DNA of 64,000 nucleotides from Streptobacillus notomytis (GTDB taxonomy: Bacteria > Fusobacteriota > Fusobacteriia > Fusobacteriales > Leptotrichiaceae): assembly GCA_001612575.1 (NCBI GenBank), contig LJRV01000165.1, positions 1-64,000 of the forward strand, read 5' to 3'. The notes beneath the pieces are model-generated. The model saw only the letters and a program-made list of their open reading frames with translations, was not told the origin of the DNA and did no database searches. Of this stretch, positions 36,831 through 46,754 are shown one piece after another (positions within the stretch are counted from its first letter, which is position 1; every line of letters starts with the position of its first letter). The translations under genes and the position numbers were made by a program.

Positions 36831-39522
36831 AAAAAATATTACCTTACTTAAAGAAGAAGTTGTTACTAAACTTACAAGTATGAATATTTTTAAAATGGTT
36901 TTCATAAGTTCAGCATCAAATAATTTAGAATATTACTATAACATTTTAAAACAAGAAAAAAGTGATTATGAGAGTAAATATGTAAATTTAAGTTCATACT
37001 CAAACCTTGATTTAATAGGTGTTAATATTGAAATATTAGAATTTTTAAATAAAAATACTAAAGGTATATTATTCCTTGATATTAATTTAGCGTTAAAGAT
37101 ATTTTTTGATGAATTTAAATCAAAGGAATTTAAGGTTGATGAAGAATATTCAAGAGATGAAATATTAAAATATTTAATTGAAAATAGGTATAAGAAAGAA
37201 TATACCGTTCTTAATAAGGGAGAGTTTTCAATTAGGGGGGATATTATTGATATATATCCATCTAATTTAGATAACCCTATAAGACTTGATTTTTTTGATA
37301 ATATACTTGAAAATATTAAGATCTTCTCTACCTATGATCAAAGATCTATAGAAAATATTGAAGAAATAAAAATATTTGGTAATGTATTAAGTGGTATAGA
37401 AAGAGAAATTGTTGATATGATAGAAGTATTTACTAAAGGTAATATAGAAATATTTTTAGAAAATAAGGAATTTCTTGAAATTAAGTTAGAACAAATGTTA
37501 ATGCTTGATAAAGATAATGAAAAAACCTTAAAGAAAAGATTTGATAAATTGATAGAAAAAGGTAATTTACTTGAGGTAAGTAGAAGTAAGGATAGAAATT
37601 ATCAAGATGAAATTAAGGATAAAAGAGAAAGAATAGAGAAAAAGGGAATTAAGTATAATAATGTAAATCAAATATTAGAAGGAGATTATGTAATACATGT
37701 AGAATTTGGTATAGGGATATATAAAGGTAGTGTAAATATTAATGATAGAGATTACCTATATATACAATATGCTGATAATGATAAGCTATATATTCCTGTT
37801 GAAAAATTAGATAGGATTAGTAAGTATGTATCAGCAGGAACAGCACCAAAACTTTATTCTTTAGGTACTAAAGGATATAGAAGACGTGAGAAGAGAATAA
37901 GAGAAGATGTTGAAAAATTTGCACAAGAGTTAGTTAATATACAGGCTAAAAGAAAGCTTGTTATTAAAAATCCCTTTATTAAAGATACATTATGGCAGGA
38001 AGAATTTGAAGAAAAATTTCCTTTTAATCTAACATTTGATCAACAAAAAGCAGTAGATGATATTAAACAGGATTTAGAAAGTGGAAGATTAATGGATAGA
38101 TTGCTAGTAGGAGATGTAGGTTATGGTAAAACAGAAGTTGCTATGAGGGCAGCTTTTAAAGCCATTGAAAATGGATATCAATGTGCTATACTTGCTCCTA
38201 CAACTGTACTTGCTAATCAACATTTTGAAAGATGTCATAAAAGATTTGAAGATTTTGGTATTAATGTAGCTAATCTTTCAAGACTTACTGGGAAAAATAC
38301 TGATAGTGTTTTAGATGGATTAAAAAATGGTAAAATTGACTTAGTAATAGGAACACATAGATTACTTGGAGAAGATGTAAGATTTAAAAATCTAGGATTA
38401 TTAATAATAGATGAGGAGCAAAAATTTGGAGTTACAGCAAAGGAAAAAATAAAAAAAAGAAAAGAAGATATTCATTTGCTTACTTTAAGTGCAACACCTA
38501 TACCTAGAACTTTAAATTTAGCCCTTTTAGGTATTAGAGATATATCTTTAATACAAAGTTCTCCTATGGATAGATTACCTATTATTACACAAAAAATACA
38601 AGAAGATGAAATGAAGAAAATAATTTTAAAAGAACTTGCAAGAGATGGACAGGTTTTCTATATCACAAACAATGTTAAAGGAATGGCAGAAAAACAAAAA
38701 AGTTTAAAGAAATTAATGCCAGATTTTGTAAATATTGAATATATACATGGTCAATTAAACCCTAAGGAAATTAAACGAAAAATAAATGATTTTGATGAGG
38801 GGAAATTTGATATATTAATAGCCTCAACTATAGTAGAAAATGGTATAGATATTACTAATGCTAATAGTATAATTATAGAAAATTACTCAAGTCTTGGACT
38901 TTCTCAAATTTATCAATTAAGAGGAAGAGTAGGTCGTGGTAAAAGACAAGGATATTGCTATTTACTTGATAGTGAGTATAAGAGTAAAAAGGGTAAGGAA
39001 AAGGATAAGAGTTTAGAAAAGATAGAGGGAGTAGAAGGTGGAGGATATCTACTTTCTTTAGAAGATTTAAATATTCGTGGAGCAGGAGAGATACTTGGAG
39101 AAAAACAACATGGAGCCATAGATATGTTTGGATATGATCTTTATCTTAAAATGCTTAAAAATGAGATAAATAAATTAAAAGGTGAAAAAGTAAGGGAATT
39201 TAAAAATACTGAAATTAATCTTTTAAATAATGGATATATACCCCAAGAATATATAGAAAAAGATGAAAGGCTAGTTGTATATAAAAGGTATGCTGAGGTT
39301 CAAAATGAAAATGAATTAAAAGATCTTACAGATGAGATTAGGGATAGATTTGGTAAAATACCAAAGGAGATGCAAAATTTTATTTATTCTATAAAAATAA
39401 AGCTATATATGATAGAAAATGGTATAGATAAAATAGAAGAGAATCACAGAGAATATATCTTAACTTTATCTAATTATGAAATCACATTAACAAAAGAGGA
39501 ATTTGTTAAAAGAATTAAATAA
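36823..39522 (+). CDS. mfd: Transcription-repair coupling factor Mfd, short N-terminus
   Basis: Mfd removes stalled RNA polymerase and recruits UvrA. The 899-residue protein is about 250 shorter than E. coli Mfd (1148). It keeps the UvrB-like domain 1b (GEFSIRGDIIDIYPS), the RNA-polymerase-interacting CarD-like domain (about 285-345; GDYVIHVEFGIGIYKG), and the translocase with Walker A GDVGYGKTEVAM, the DEEQ box, SATPIPRTL and QLRGRVGRG. The C-terminal D7 region is also present. Most of the early UvrB-like part that contacts UvrA seems reduced. Confidence 0.95.
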   Translation: MIKKNITLLKEEVVTKLTSMNIFKMVFISSASNNLEYYYNILKQEKSDYESKYVNLSSYSNLDLIGVNIEILEFLNKNTKGILFLDINLALKIFFDEFKSKEFKVDEEYSRDEILKYLIENRYKKEYTVLNKGEFSIRGDIIDIYPSNLDNPIRLDFFDNILENIKIFSTYDQRSIENIEEIKIFGNVLSGIEREIVDMIEVFTKGNIEIFLENKEFLEIKLEQMLMLDKDNEKTLKKRFDKLIEKGNLLEVSRSKDRNYQDEIKDKRERIEKKGIKYNNVNQILEGDYVIHVEFGIGIYKGSVNINDRDYLYIQYADNDKLYIPVEKLDRISKYVSAGTAPKLYSLGTKGYRRREKRIREDVEKFAQELVNIQAKRKLVIKNPFIKDTLWQEEFEEKFPFNLTFDQQKAVDDIKQDLESGRLMDRLLVGDVGYGKTEVAMRAAFKAIENGYQCAILAPTTVLANQHFERCHKRFEDFGINVANLSRLTGKNTDSVLDGLKNGKIDLVIGTHRLLGEDVRFKNLGLLIIDEEQKFGVTAKEKIKKRKEDIHLLTLSATPIPRTLNLALLGIRDISLIQSSPMDRLPIITQKIQEDEMKKIILKELARDGQVFYITNNVKGMAEKQKSLKKLMPDFVNIEYIHGQLNPKEIKRKINDFDEGKFDILIASTIVENGIDITNANSIIIENYSSLGLSQIYQLRGRVGRGKRQGYCYLLDSEYKSKKGKEKDKSLEKIEGVEGGGYLLSLEDLNIRGAGEILGEKQHGAIDMFGYDLYLKMLKNEINKLKGEKVREFKNTEINLLNNGYIPQEYIEKDERLVVYKRYAEVQNENELKDLTDEIRDRFGKIPKEMQNFIYSIKIKLYMIENGIDKIEENHREYILTLSNYEITLTKEEFVKRIK

Positions 39523-39550
39523 GGAGTAGTTATTAGCTACTCCTTTTTAG
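39521..39550 (+). terminator. mfd terminator
   Basis: AAGGAGTAG (39521-39529) and CTACTCCTT (39537-39545) pair around TTATTAG, followed by T residues. It overlaps the mfd stop. Confidence 0.85.
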
Positions 39551-39585
39551 TTATAATTTGTGAAAAAGAAAACTTTTTAAATGTG

Positions 39586-39614
39586 TTGAATATATTTAAA
39601 AATTGTGCTAAATT
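39586..39614 (+). promoter_or_regulatory. Promoter of the purine operon
   Basis: TTGAAT (39586-39591), 17 bp, TAAATT (39609-39614), about 30 bp before purL; GGAGGA (39635-39640) is the ribosome site. I see no purine riboswitch or PurBox-like palindrome between 39551 and 39643. Confidence 0.55.
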
Positions 39615-39643
39615 GAGATATAAATATAAATTATGGAGGACAT

Positions 39644-42600
39644 ATGTCAGACTTAAGATTTTTTGTAGAAAAGAAAAAACATTGCGACTTTGAAAAAAGG
39701 AGGTTATTAAAACAGCTACAAGAGGAGTTGGGCGTAGTGTCTTTAAATGACATAAGAATACTTAATTGCTACGATATTTTCAACTGTCCTAGTAATGTAG
39801 AAGATATAAAGAAAATGATATTATCTGAACCAGTAACAGATGATATTTTTGAAAATCTAGACTTAAGTAATGAGAAATACTTTGCTATTGAGTACCTTCC
39901 AGGTCAATTTGATCAAAGGGCTAACTCTGCAATGCAGTGTATAGATATTTTAACATCAACTACAAATGTCGAAATAACAACTTCTAAAATTTTCATAATA
40001 TATGGTGAAGTGTCAAATGATGAACTTCAAAAAATCAAAAATTATCTAATAAACCCTATAGAAACAAGGGAAAAAAATCTAAATATTCTAGAAAAAGAAA
40101 AATTAAATATAAATACAAATGTAATTTCATATAATAATTTCACAAATTTAAATTCAGAAGAATTGGAAAACTTGAGAAAAAAATTAGGTTTATCAATGAC
40201 TTATGAAGATATTCTACACATTCAAAATTACTATAAATCAGAAAAAAGAAATCCAACAGAAACAGAAATAAAGGTATTTGATACATATTGGTCAGATCAT
40301 TGTAGACATACTACTTTTGAAACAAAAATAAATAAAGTTCAATTTCCAGATAGTGAATATGGAAAGTTTTTAAATTTAGAATTTAAAAAGTATTTGGAAA
40401 TAAAAGAAATAGTTTCAAAAAATAAGAATATAACTTTAATGGATATGGCAACTGTAGTAGCTAAATACTTTAAAAAAATTAACAAATTAGACAGTTTAGA
40501 AATTAGTGAAGAAAATAATGCATGTTCAGTATATATAGATGTTGAAACTGAGAAATTTAATGGAGAAAAAAACATAGAAAAATGGTTATTAATGTTTAAG
40601 AATGAAACACATAATCATCCAACAGAAATAGAACCTTTTGGTGGAGCTTCAACTTGTTTAGGTGGAGCTATAAGAGATCCTCTTTCAGGTAGAGCATATG
40701 TTTATCAAGCAATAAGAGTAACTGGATCTGCAAATCCTCTTGAAAATATAGAAAATACTTTAAAAGGTAAACTATCTCAAAAGAAGATTACAACTGGAGC
40801 AGCACAAGGATATTCATCTTATGGAAATCAGATAGGAATAGCAACATCTTTAGTATCTGAGATATATCATGAAGGATATAAGGCAAAGAGAATGGAGGTT
40901 GGAGCAGTAGTTGCAGCTGCTCCACTTGAAAATGTATTAAGAAAAACTCCAGAAAATGGAGATAAAATAATTTTATTTGGTGGAAAAACAGGAAGAGATG
41001 GTTGTGGAGGAGCAACAGGCTCATCTAAGGAACATACTAATAAATCTCTATTTTTATGTGGAGCAGAAGTTCAAAAAGGAAATGCCCCTGAAGAAAGAAA
41101 AATACAAAGACTATTTAGAAATGGTAATGTTACAAGATTAATTAAAAAATGTAATGATTTTGGTGCAGGAGGAGTTTCAGTAGCCATAGGAGAACTTGCT
41201 GATGGTATAGATGTAAATCTTGATCTAATTCCAGTTAAATATGAGGGATTAAATGGTACAGAACTTGCGATATCAGAATCACAGGAAAGAATGGCTGTAG
41301 TAGTTGCAAGAGAAGATGTAGAAAAGTTTTTAGAAGAGGCAGATAAAGAAAATTTAATTGCAACAGTAGTTGGTCAAATTACTGATAATGAAAGATTAAT
41401 ACTAAGACATAGAGGAGAAGCTATAGTTAATATTTCAAGAAAGTTCTTAAATACTAATGGTGCTACTCAAGAAATTGATATAAAAATAGAAGATATTAAT
41501 GTAAAAGATTTTTTAAACAGAGAATTATCGTCTAATACATTTAAAGAAAAATGGTTAGAGAATATAGGAAAGTTAAATGTTGCAGGAACTAAGGGTTTAA
41601 GTGAAATGTTTGATTCAAGTATAGGAGCATCTACTGTACTTATGCCTTATGGTGGTAAATATCAGTTAAGTCCTATAGATGTATCAATAATGAAAATACC
41701 TATGATTTCTAAGAAGACTAATACTTCATCAGCAATAACTTGGGGATATAACCCTTATTTAACAGAAAAATCACCATATCATGGTTCTATGTATGCTGTG
41801 CTTGAATCAATCGCTAAATTAGTGGCTGCTGGTGTTAATTATAAAGGCATACATTTATCATTTCAAGAATATTTTGAAAAATTAGGGAAAGATAGTGTTA
41901 GATGGTCAAAACCTATGCTTGCATTACTTGGTGCTATGAGATGTCAATTAGATTTTGAAATAGCAGCAATAGGTGGAAAAGATTCTATGAGTGGAACTTT
42001 TGAAGATATTTCTGTTCCTCCAACATTAATTTCTTTTGCAGTAAATACTGTAAATGCTAAAGATGTAATATCAACTGAAATTAAAGAAATAGGAAATAAA
42101 ATATATTTAGTAGAAAATAAGATTAATGATGATTTAAGCTATAACTTACAAGATATTAAGAATAAATATTCTAAAGTTTTAGATTATATAAAAAAAGGTA
42201 AGATTTTATCTGCTAAAGTTGTAGGTATGGGAGGAATTTCAGGAAGCTTATCTCAAATGTGTTTTGGTAACAGGATAGGAGTTAAGTTAGATAATTTAGA
42301 TTTAGATTACTTTAAATATATGCCTGGTAGTATAATTGTTGAATCAAAGGAAGAACTTGATTTTACACTTATAGGAAAGAGTATTAAAGAATTTAATATA
42401 ACTTTTAAAGATGAAATAATAGACTTAGAAAAGGTATTAAAGTCATGGTTGGATAAATTATCTAGTATATTCCCTTATGAGTATAAAGAAGGGGAAAAGC
42501 CAACTATAACTCTATCTAAGCCTAAGGATATAATTTATACATCTAGTATAAAAGTAGCAAAGCCTAGGGTTTTAATAACAGCCTTCCCTGGAACTAATTG

Positions 42601-43354
42601 TGAATATGATATGAAAAATATTTTTGAAAGAAATGGGGCTATTACTAATATTCTTTTATTCAAAAATCTAAATAAATTACATATAGAATCATCTATAAAT
42701 GATATATGTAAAGAACTTAAAAATAGTCAGATATTTGTACTGCCAGGTGGGTTTTCAGCAGGAGATGAGCCAGATGGTTCAGGTAAATTTATAGCTACAG
42801 TATTACAAAATCCTAGAATTAAAGAAGAAATAGAAAGATTTTTACAAAGAGATGGATTAATTTTAGGTATATGTAATGGATTCCAAGCACTAGTTAAATC
42901 AGGACTTCTTCCTTATGGTAATATAGGAGAAATAACAAAGGATAGTCCAACCTTAACATATAATAAGATAGGAAGGCATATATCTCAGATGGTTAAAACA
43001 AGAATTGCCACAAATAGATCACCATGGCTTTCAAGTTTTAATGTAGGAGATGAATTTGATATACCAGTTTCACATGGAGAAGGTAGATTTTTTGCAAGTG
43101 ATAAAACACTACAAAAATTAATAGAAAATGGTCAAATAGCAACTCAATATGTTGACTTTAATGGTAAGGCTACCAATGAGTTTAAATTTAATCCTAATGG
43201 TTCAGAACTAGCAATAGAGGGGATAATTTCTCCTGATGGTAAAATATTAGGTAAAATGGGACATTCAGAAAGAGCAGGAGAAAATACACTTAAAAATGTT
43301 AATGGAAATAAATATCAGAATATATTTAAAAATGGTATAGAATACTTTAAATAA
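39644..43354 (+). CDS. purL: Phosphoribosylformylglycinamidine synthase, large fused form
   Basis: FGAM synthase converts FGAR plus glutamine and ATP to FGAM (step 4). At 1236 residues it is the large single-chain type that includes its own glutaminase. Visible parts: the synthase motif YWSDHCRHTTFET, the ATP/FGAR site FKNETHNHPTEIEPFGGAST, GRDGCGGATGSS and DFGAGGVSVAIGELADG. The C-terminal glutaminase has GTNCEYDM, PGGFSAGDEPDGS, the nucleophile Cys in LGICNGFQALVKSG, and SHGEGRFF. It is first in the operon. Confidence 0.97.
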   Translation: MSDLRFFVEKKKHCDFEKRRLLKQLQEELGVVSLNDIRILNCYDIFNCPSNVEDIKKMILSEPVTDDIFENLDLSNEKYFAIEYLPGQFDQRANSAMQCIDILTSTTNVEITTSKIFIIYGEVSNDELQKIKNYLINPIETREKNLNILEKEKLNINTNVISYNNFTNLNSEELENLRKKLGLSMTYEDILHIQNYYKSEKRNPTETEIKVFDTYWSDHCRHTTFETKINKVQFPDSEYGKFLNLEFKKYLEIKEIVSKNKNITLMDMATVVAKYFKKINKLDSLEISEENNACSVYIDVETEKFNGEKNIEKWLLMFKNETHNHPTEIEPFGGASTCLGGAIRDPLSGRAYVYQAIRVTGSANPLENIENTLKGKLSQKKITTGAAQGYSSYGNQIGIATSLVSEIYHEGYKAKRMEVGAVVAAAPLENVLRKTPENGDKIILFGGKTGRDGCGGATGSSKEHTNKSLFLCGAEVQKGNAPEERKIQRLFRNGNVTRLIKKCNDFGAGGVSVAIGELADGIDVNLDLIPVKYEGLNGTELAISESQERMAVVVAREDVEKFLEEADKENLIATVVGQITDNERLILRHRGEAIVNISRKFLNTNGATQEIDIKIEDINVKDFLNRELSSNTFKEKWLENIGKLNVAGTKGLSEMFDSSIGASTVLMPYGGKYQLSPIDVSIMKIPMISKKTNTSSAITWGYNPYLTEKSPYHGSMYAVLESIAKLVAAGVNYKGIHLSFQEYFEKLGKDSVRWSKPMLALLGAMRCQLDFEIAAIGGKDSMSGTFEDISVPPTLISFAVNTVNAKDVISTEIKEIGNKIYLVENKINDDLSYNLQDIKNKYSKVLDYIKKGKILSAKVVGMGGISGSLSQMCFGNRIGVKLDNLDLDYFKYMPGSIIVESKEELDFTLIGKSIKEFNITFKDEIIDLEKVLKSWLDKLSSIFPYEYKEGEKPTITLSKPKDIIYTSSIKVAKPRVLITAFPGTNCEYDMKNIFERNGAITNILLFKNLNKLHIESSINDICKELKNSQIFVLPGGFSAGDEPDGSGKFIATVLQNPRIKEEIERFLQRDGLILGICNGFQALVKSGLLPYGNIGEITKDSPTLTYNKIGRHISQMVKTRIATNRSPWLSSFNVGDEFDIPVSHGEGRFFASDKTLQKLIENGQIATQYVDFNGKATNEFKFNPNGSELAIEGIISPDGKILGKMGHSERAGENTLKNVNGNKYQNIFKNGIEYFK

Positions 43355-43365
43355 TAGGAGGAAAA

Positions 43366-43833
43366 ATGAAAGTATCAATAATTTTTGGAAGTAAGTCAGA
43401 CTTAGATATTATGAAAGGTGCAGCAAATGTTTTAAAAGAATTTGATATTAAATATGAAGCTTTTATTCTTTCAGCACATAGAGTTCCAGAATTGTTAGAA
43501 GAAACTTTAAGAAAAATAGAAGAAAAAGGTTGTGAGATAATTATTGCAGGAGCAGGTCTTGCAGCACATCTTCCAGGTGTAATTGCATCAAAAACTACAT
43601 TACCTGTAATAGGAGTACCTATTAATGTTTCACTTAGTGGTCTTGATGCACTTTATTCTATAGTACAAATGCCTAAGAGTATACCTGTTGCAACAGTTGG
43701 TATAGATAATTCATATAATGCAGGTATGTTGGCAGTTCAGATTCTTTCTATAAAATATCCAGAAATAAAGGAGAAGTTAATAATATTTAGGAAAGAAATT
43801 AAGGAAAAATTTGAAGTAAAGGTAGAAATTTAG
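43366..43833 (+). CDS. purE: N5-CAIR mutase / AIR carboxylase PurE
   Basis: PurE forms CAIR in step 6. The 155-residue protein has the start GSKSDLDIMKGA, SAHRVPELLEE with the catalytic His, AGAGLAAHLPGVIA and GLDALYSIVQMPKSIPVATV. The AGxxAHLPG form fits class I PurE, which normally needs PurK to make N5-CAIR, but no purK is present in this operon. PurK may be elsewhere, or the enzyme may use high CO2 directly. Confidence 0.96.
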   Translation: MKVSIIFGSKSDLDIMKGAANVLKEFDIKYEAFILSAHRVPELLEETLRKIEEKGCEIIIAGAGLAAHLPGVIASKTTLPVIGVPINVSLSGLDALYSIVQMPKSIPVATVGIDNSYNAGMLAVQILSIKYPEIKEKLIIFRKEIKEKFEVKVEI

Positions 43834-43835
43834 AT

Positions 43836-44633
43836 ATGTCATATGAACAATTGTTTTTAAAAGATTTAGATGAATATAAAAAAGTTATAAAAGAATATAA
43901 CGATAAAAAAAATAGGAAAAAAATTTGTGGAGAACAAGCTCTAAAACCTAATTTATATGAAAATATTTGCTTTGATGTATATAAAATAGATAATGAAAAT
44001 TTAAATTATTATTTTAAATTTTCAGATGATAAAATAGTTAAAGTTACATATGATGAATTAAATAAAAATTACAATATTGTTAAAAAATATTTGAATGAAA
44101 GAAATAAAGCTCATTTTTTAGATACTTTAAAAAATTTTAAGAATTTAAAAGAAACTTTTCCTGAAAATTATGAGAAAAATACAGAAAAAAATACAGTGAA
44201 ATTAATATTGGTTTCTCTTGCTATAGTAATATATTATTCTAAAATGCTTAAATATTTTCAACATGAAATATCAAAGTTAGATATGAATAAGCTATATAAT
44301 AAATATGATGAATTAGAATATAGAAAAGTGGAAAATTTATTAAGAGATATAACAACATTTTATGTGAAAACTTACTATAAATATCCTTTAAATGAGATAA
44401 GGGAAACATCAGAAATAATTGACTATTTAATGGAACACTATAACATAGATAAACAAATGGAAGAATTAACAAGAAATTTAACAATAATAAAAGATGCAAT
44501 ATTTTATCAAATACAAAAAAAGGAAGAAAAATTGATAAATAGAAGAGAATATATAATTCAAATATTGGGAATTGTATTTACAATATTAGGACTATTAATA
44601 GGATTTATTCAAATATATCAAGTATTTAATTAA
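43836..44633 (+). CDS. Membrane-anchored coiled-coil protein of unknown function inside the purine operon
   Basis: I do not recognise this 265-residue protein. It is highly charged and helical. One weak hydrophobic patch lies around 125-140 (LILVSLAIVIYYSKML). A clear C-terminal membrane segment at about 245-262 (IIQILGIVFTILGLLIGFIQ) ends 5 residues before the stop, like a tail anchor. It starts 2 bp after purE without a strong ribosome site, and purC follows after 18 bp. It is even richer in A/T than its neighbours. It has no known purine enzyme motif and is probably a passenger insertion. Confidence 0.7.
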   Translation: MSYEQLFLKDLDEYKKVIKEYNDKKNRKKICGEQALKPNLYENICFDVYKIDNENLNYYFKFSDDKIVKVTYDELNKNYNIVKKYLNERNKAHFLDTLKNFKNLKETFPENYEKNTEKNTVKLILVSLAIVIYYSKMLKYFQHEISKLDMNKLYNKYDELEYRKVENLLRDITTFYVKTYYKYPLNEIRETSEIIDYLMEHYNIDKQMEELTRNLTIIKDAIFYQIQKKEEKLINRREYIIQILGIVFTILGLLIGFIQIYQVFN

Positions 44634-44651
44634 AATATATAAGGAGGCAAC

Positions 44652-45371
44652 ATGGAAAAAAGAGACTTTTTATACGAAGGAAAGGCAAAGCAACTTTATT
44701 TAACAGATGACAAAGATTTAGTTATAGTTCTGTATAAAGATGATGCAACTGCTGGAAATGGTGTAAAAAAAGGAAGTATTAAGAATAAGGGGATATTAAA
44801 TAATGATATAACTACATTAATTTTTAATCTTTTGGAAGATCATGGAATTAAAACTCATTTTGTAAAGAAAATAAATGAAAGAGAGCAACTTTGTCAAAAG
44901 GTTGATATTTTTCCACTTGAAGTTATAGTAAGAAATATAATAGCAGGGTCTATGGCTGAAAGACTAGGAATAAAAGAGGGTACAAAACCAGTTAATACAA
45001 TATTTGAGATTTGCTATAAAAATGATAGTTATGGAGATCCTTTAATTAATGATCATCACGCTGTAGCTTTAGGTCTTGTAACATATGATGAATTAAAAAA
45101 AATATATGATATAACAGATAAAATAAATAACTTATTAAAAGAAAAATTTGATAAATTAGGAATAAATTTAGTTGATTTTAAAATTGAATTTGGTAAAAAT
45201 TCAAAGGGAGAAATATTACTTGCAGATGAAATTACTCCTGATACTTGTAGATTTTGGGATAAATTTACTGGAGAAAAATTAGATAAAGATAGATTTAGAA
45301 GAGATCTAGGAAATGTTGAAGAAGCTTATTTAGAAATATTTAAAAGATTAGGGAGAAAAGATAATGAATAA
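44652..45371 (+). CDS. purC: SAICAR synthase
   Basis: PurC joins aspartate to CAIR with ATP (step 7). The 239-residue protein shows [57 protein letters not shown] and [15 protein letters not shown], all typical of bacterial PurC. An AAGGAGG site precedes the ATG. It overlaps purF by 8 bp. Confidence 0.98.
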   Translation: MEKRDFLYEGKAKQLYLTDDKDLVIVLYKDDATAGNGVKKGSIKNKGILNNDITTLIFNLLEDHGIKTHFVKKINEREQLCQKVDIFPLEVIVRNIIAGSMAERLGIKEGTKPVNTIFEICYKNDSYGDPLINDHHAVALGLVTYDELKKIYDITDKINNLLKEKFDKLGINLVDFKIEFGKNSKGEILLADEITPDTCRFWDKFTGEKLDKDRFRRDLGNVEEAYLEIFKRLGRKDNE

Positions 45372-46734
45372 TACAAAAGTAGTAAAAAGAATTGAAGAGG
45401 GTGGATTATTTGCACTTTATTCAAATGATTTAAGAGATGATCTAGTATCAATTTCATATTATGGACTTTACGCACTGCAACATAGAGGACAAGAAAGTGC
45501 AGGGATAACAATTTGTGATGCTACTTCTAGTGAAAATATAAGGCATAAGACAATTAAAGGTAAGGGTCTTGTCTCAGATGTATTCTCAGTTGAAGATTTA
45601 AGAAGTTATGTTGGAAATATATTAGTAGGACATATTAAATATGGGATTGAAAGTGGAACATCTAATAGAAATTACCAACCATTAAGAGGAGATTCATTAT
45701 TAGGAAAACTATCTATTGTACATGCAGGAAATTTAATAAATACAGATAAAATCATTAATGAATTATTAGAAGAAGGATCAATGTTTCAAACTGAAACAGA
45801 TACAGAAATTATACTAAAACTTATAGGTAAAAATGCAAAGTTTGGGTATAAAAACGCTATATTAAACACTATAAAAAGAATAGAAGGAGCTTTTGCTATC
45901 GCAGTTATTATAGAAGACAAATTGGTAGCAGTAAGAGATCCTTATGGTATAAGACCTCTTTGTTTAGGTAGGTTTAAAGATGGAACTTATATAGTTGCAT
46001 CAGAATCTTGTGCTATTGATAGTATTGGGGCAAGCTTTATTAGGGATATAGAGCCAGGAGAAATGATAATAATAGATAAGAATGGCATAGAATCAATAAT
46101 ATATAATTCTCAGAAAGAAAGAGCTTATTCATCTTTTGAATACATATATTTTGCAAGACCTGATAGTGTTATTGATGGTTTAAGTGTTTATGAAGCAAGA
46201 CATTCTTGCGGTAAATATCTTTATGAACAAAATCCTATTAAAGCAGATTTAGTAATAGGTGTTCCTGATTCAGGAGTAGCTGCAGGTATTGGATTTTCGG
46301 AAGCAAGTGGAATACCTTATGCCACAGCATTATTAAAAAATAAGTATATAGGTAGAACCTTTATTATGCCAGGTCAGGCTTCAAGGGAAATGGCAGTTAG
46401 ATTAAAATTAAATGCAATGAAAACATTAATATCAGGTAAGAGAATAGTTGTTGTAGATGATTCATTAGTTCGTGGAACTACATCTAAAATATTAATAAAA
46501 ATACTTTATGAAGCTGGAGCAAGTGAGGTTCACTTTAGGTCAGCATCACCTGTAGTAATAAGTGAATCATATTTTGGTGCAAGTATAGCCAGTGATAAGG
46601 AGTTAATAGGAAATATTATGACTATTGATGAAATAAGGGATCATATAGGTGCAACTACACTAGGATATTTATCAATAGAGAATTTAGTAAAAGCTTTAAA
46701 TGGATTAGATTGTAACTTAGATTGTTTTAAATAA
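45364..46734 (+). CDS. purF: Amidophosphoribosyltransferase PurF lacking the catalytic Cys
   Basis: PurF makes phosphoribosylamine from PRPP and glutamine, the first purine step. The 456-residue protein has the glutaminase fold ([23 protein letters not shown]-like [22 protein letters not shown]) and the PRPP loop [17 protein letters not shown]-terminal Cys residues near DCNLDCF may be ligands of an iron-sulfur cluster. Normal PurF has a processed Cys1 in E-E-C-G-V-F-G. Here the aligned residues are E-E-G-G-L-F-A: glycine (GGT) replaces cysteine (TGT), a one-base change. Glutamine use should be lost, so it may use free ammonia. It overlaps purC by 8 bp. Confidence 0.95.
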   Translation: MNNTKVVKRIEEGGLFALYSNDLRDDLVSISYYGLYALQHRGQESAGITICDATSSENIRHKTIKGKGLVSDVFSVEDLRSYVGNILVGHIKYGIESGTSNRNYQPLRGDSLLGKLSIVHAGNLINTDKIINELLEEGSMFQTETDTEIILKLIGKNAKFGYKNAILNTIKRIEGAFAIAVIIEDKLVAVRDPYGIRPLCLGRFKDGTYIVASESCAIDSIGASFIRDIEPGEMIIIDKNGIESIIYNSQKERAYSSFEYIYFARPDSVIDGLSVYEARHSCGKYLYEQNPIKADLVIGVPDSGVAAGIGFSEASGIPYATALLKNKYIGRTFIMPGQASREMAVRLKLNAMKTLISGKRIVVVDDSLVRGTTSKILIKILYEAGASEVHFRSASPVVISESYFGASIASDKELIGNIMTIDEIRDHIGATTLGYLSIENLVKALNGLDCNLDCFK

Positions 46735-46754
46735 ATATAATTGGAGGAATATTG

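Noticed and set aside
39551..39643. Purine riboswitch before purL
   Set aside because: The leader after the promoter is only about 30 nt and has no three-way junction elements.
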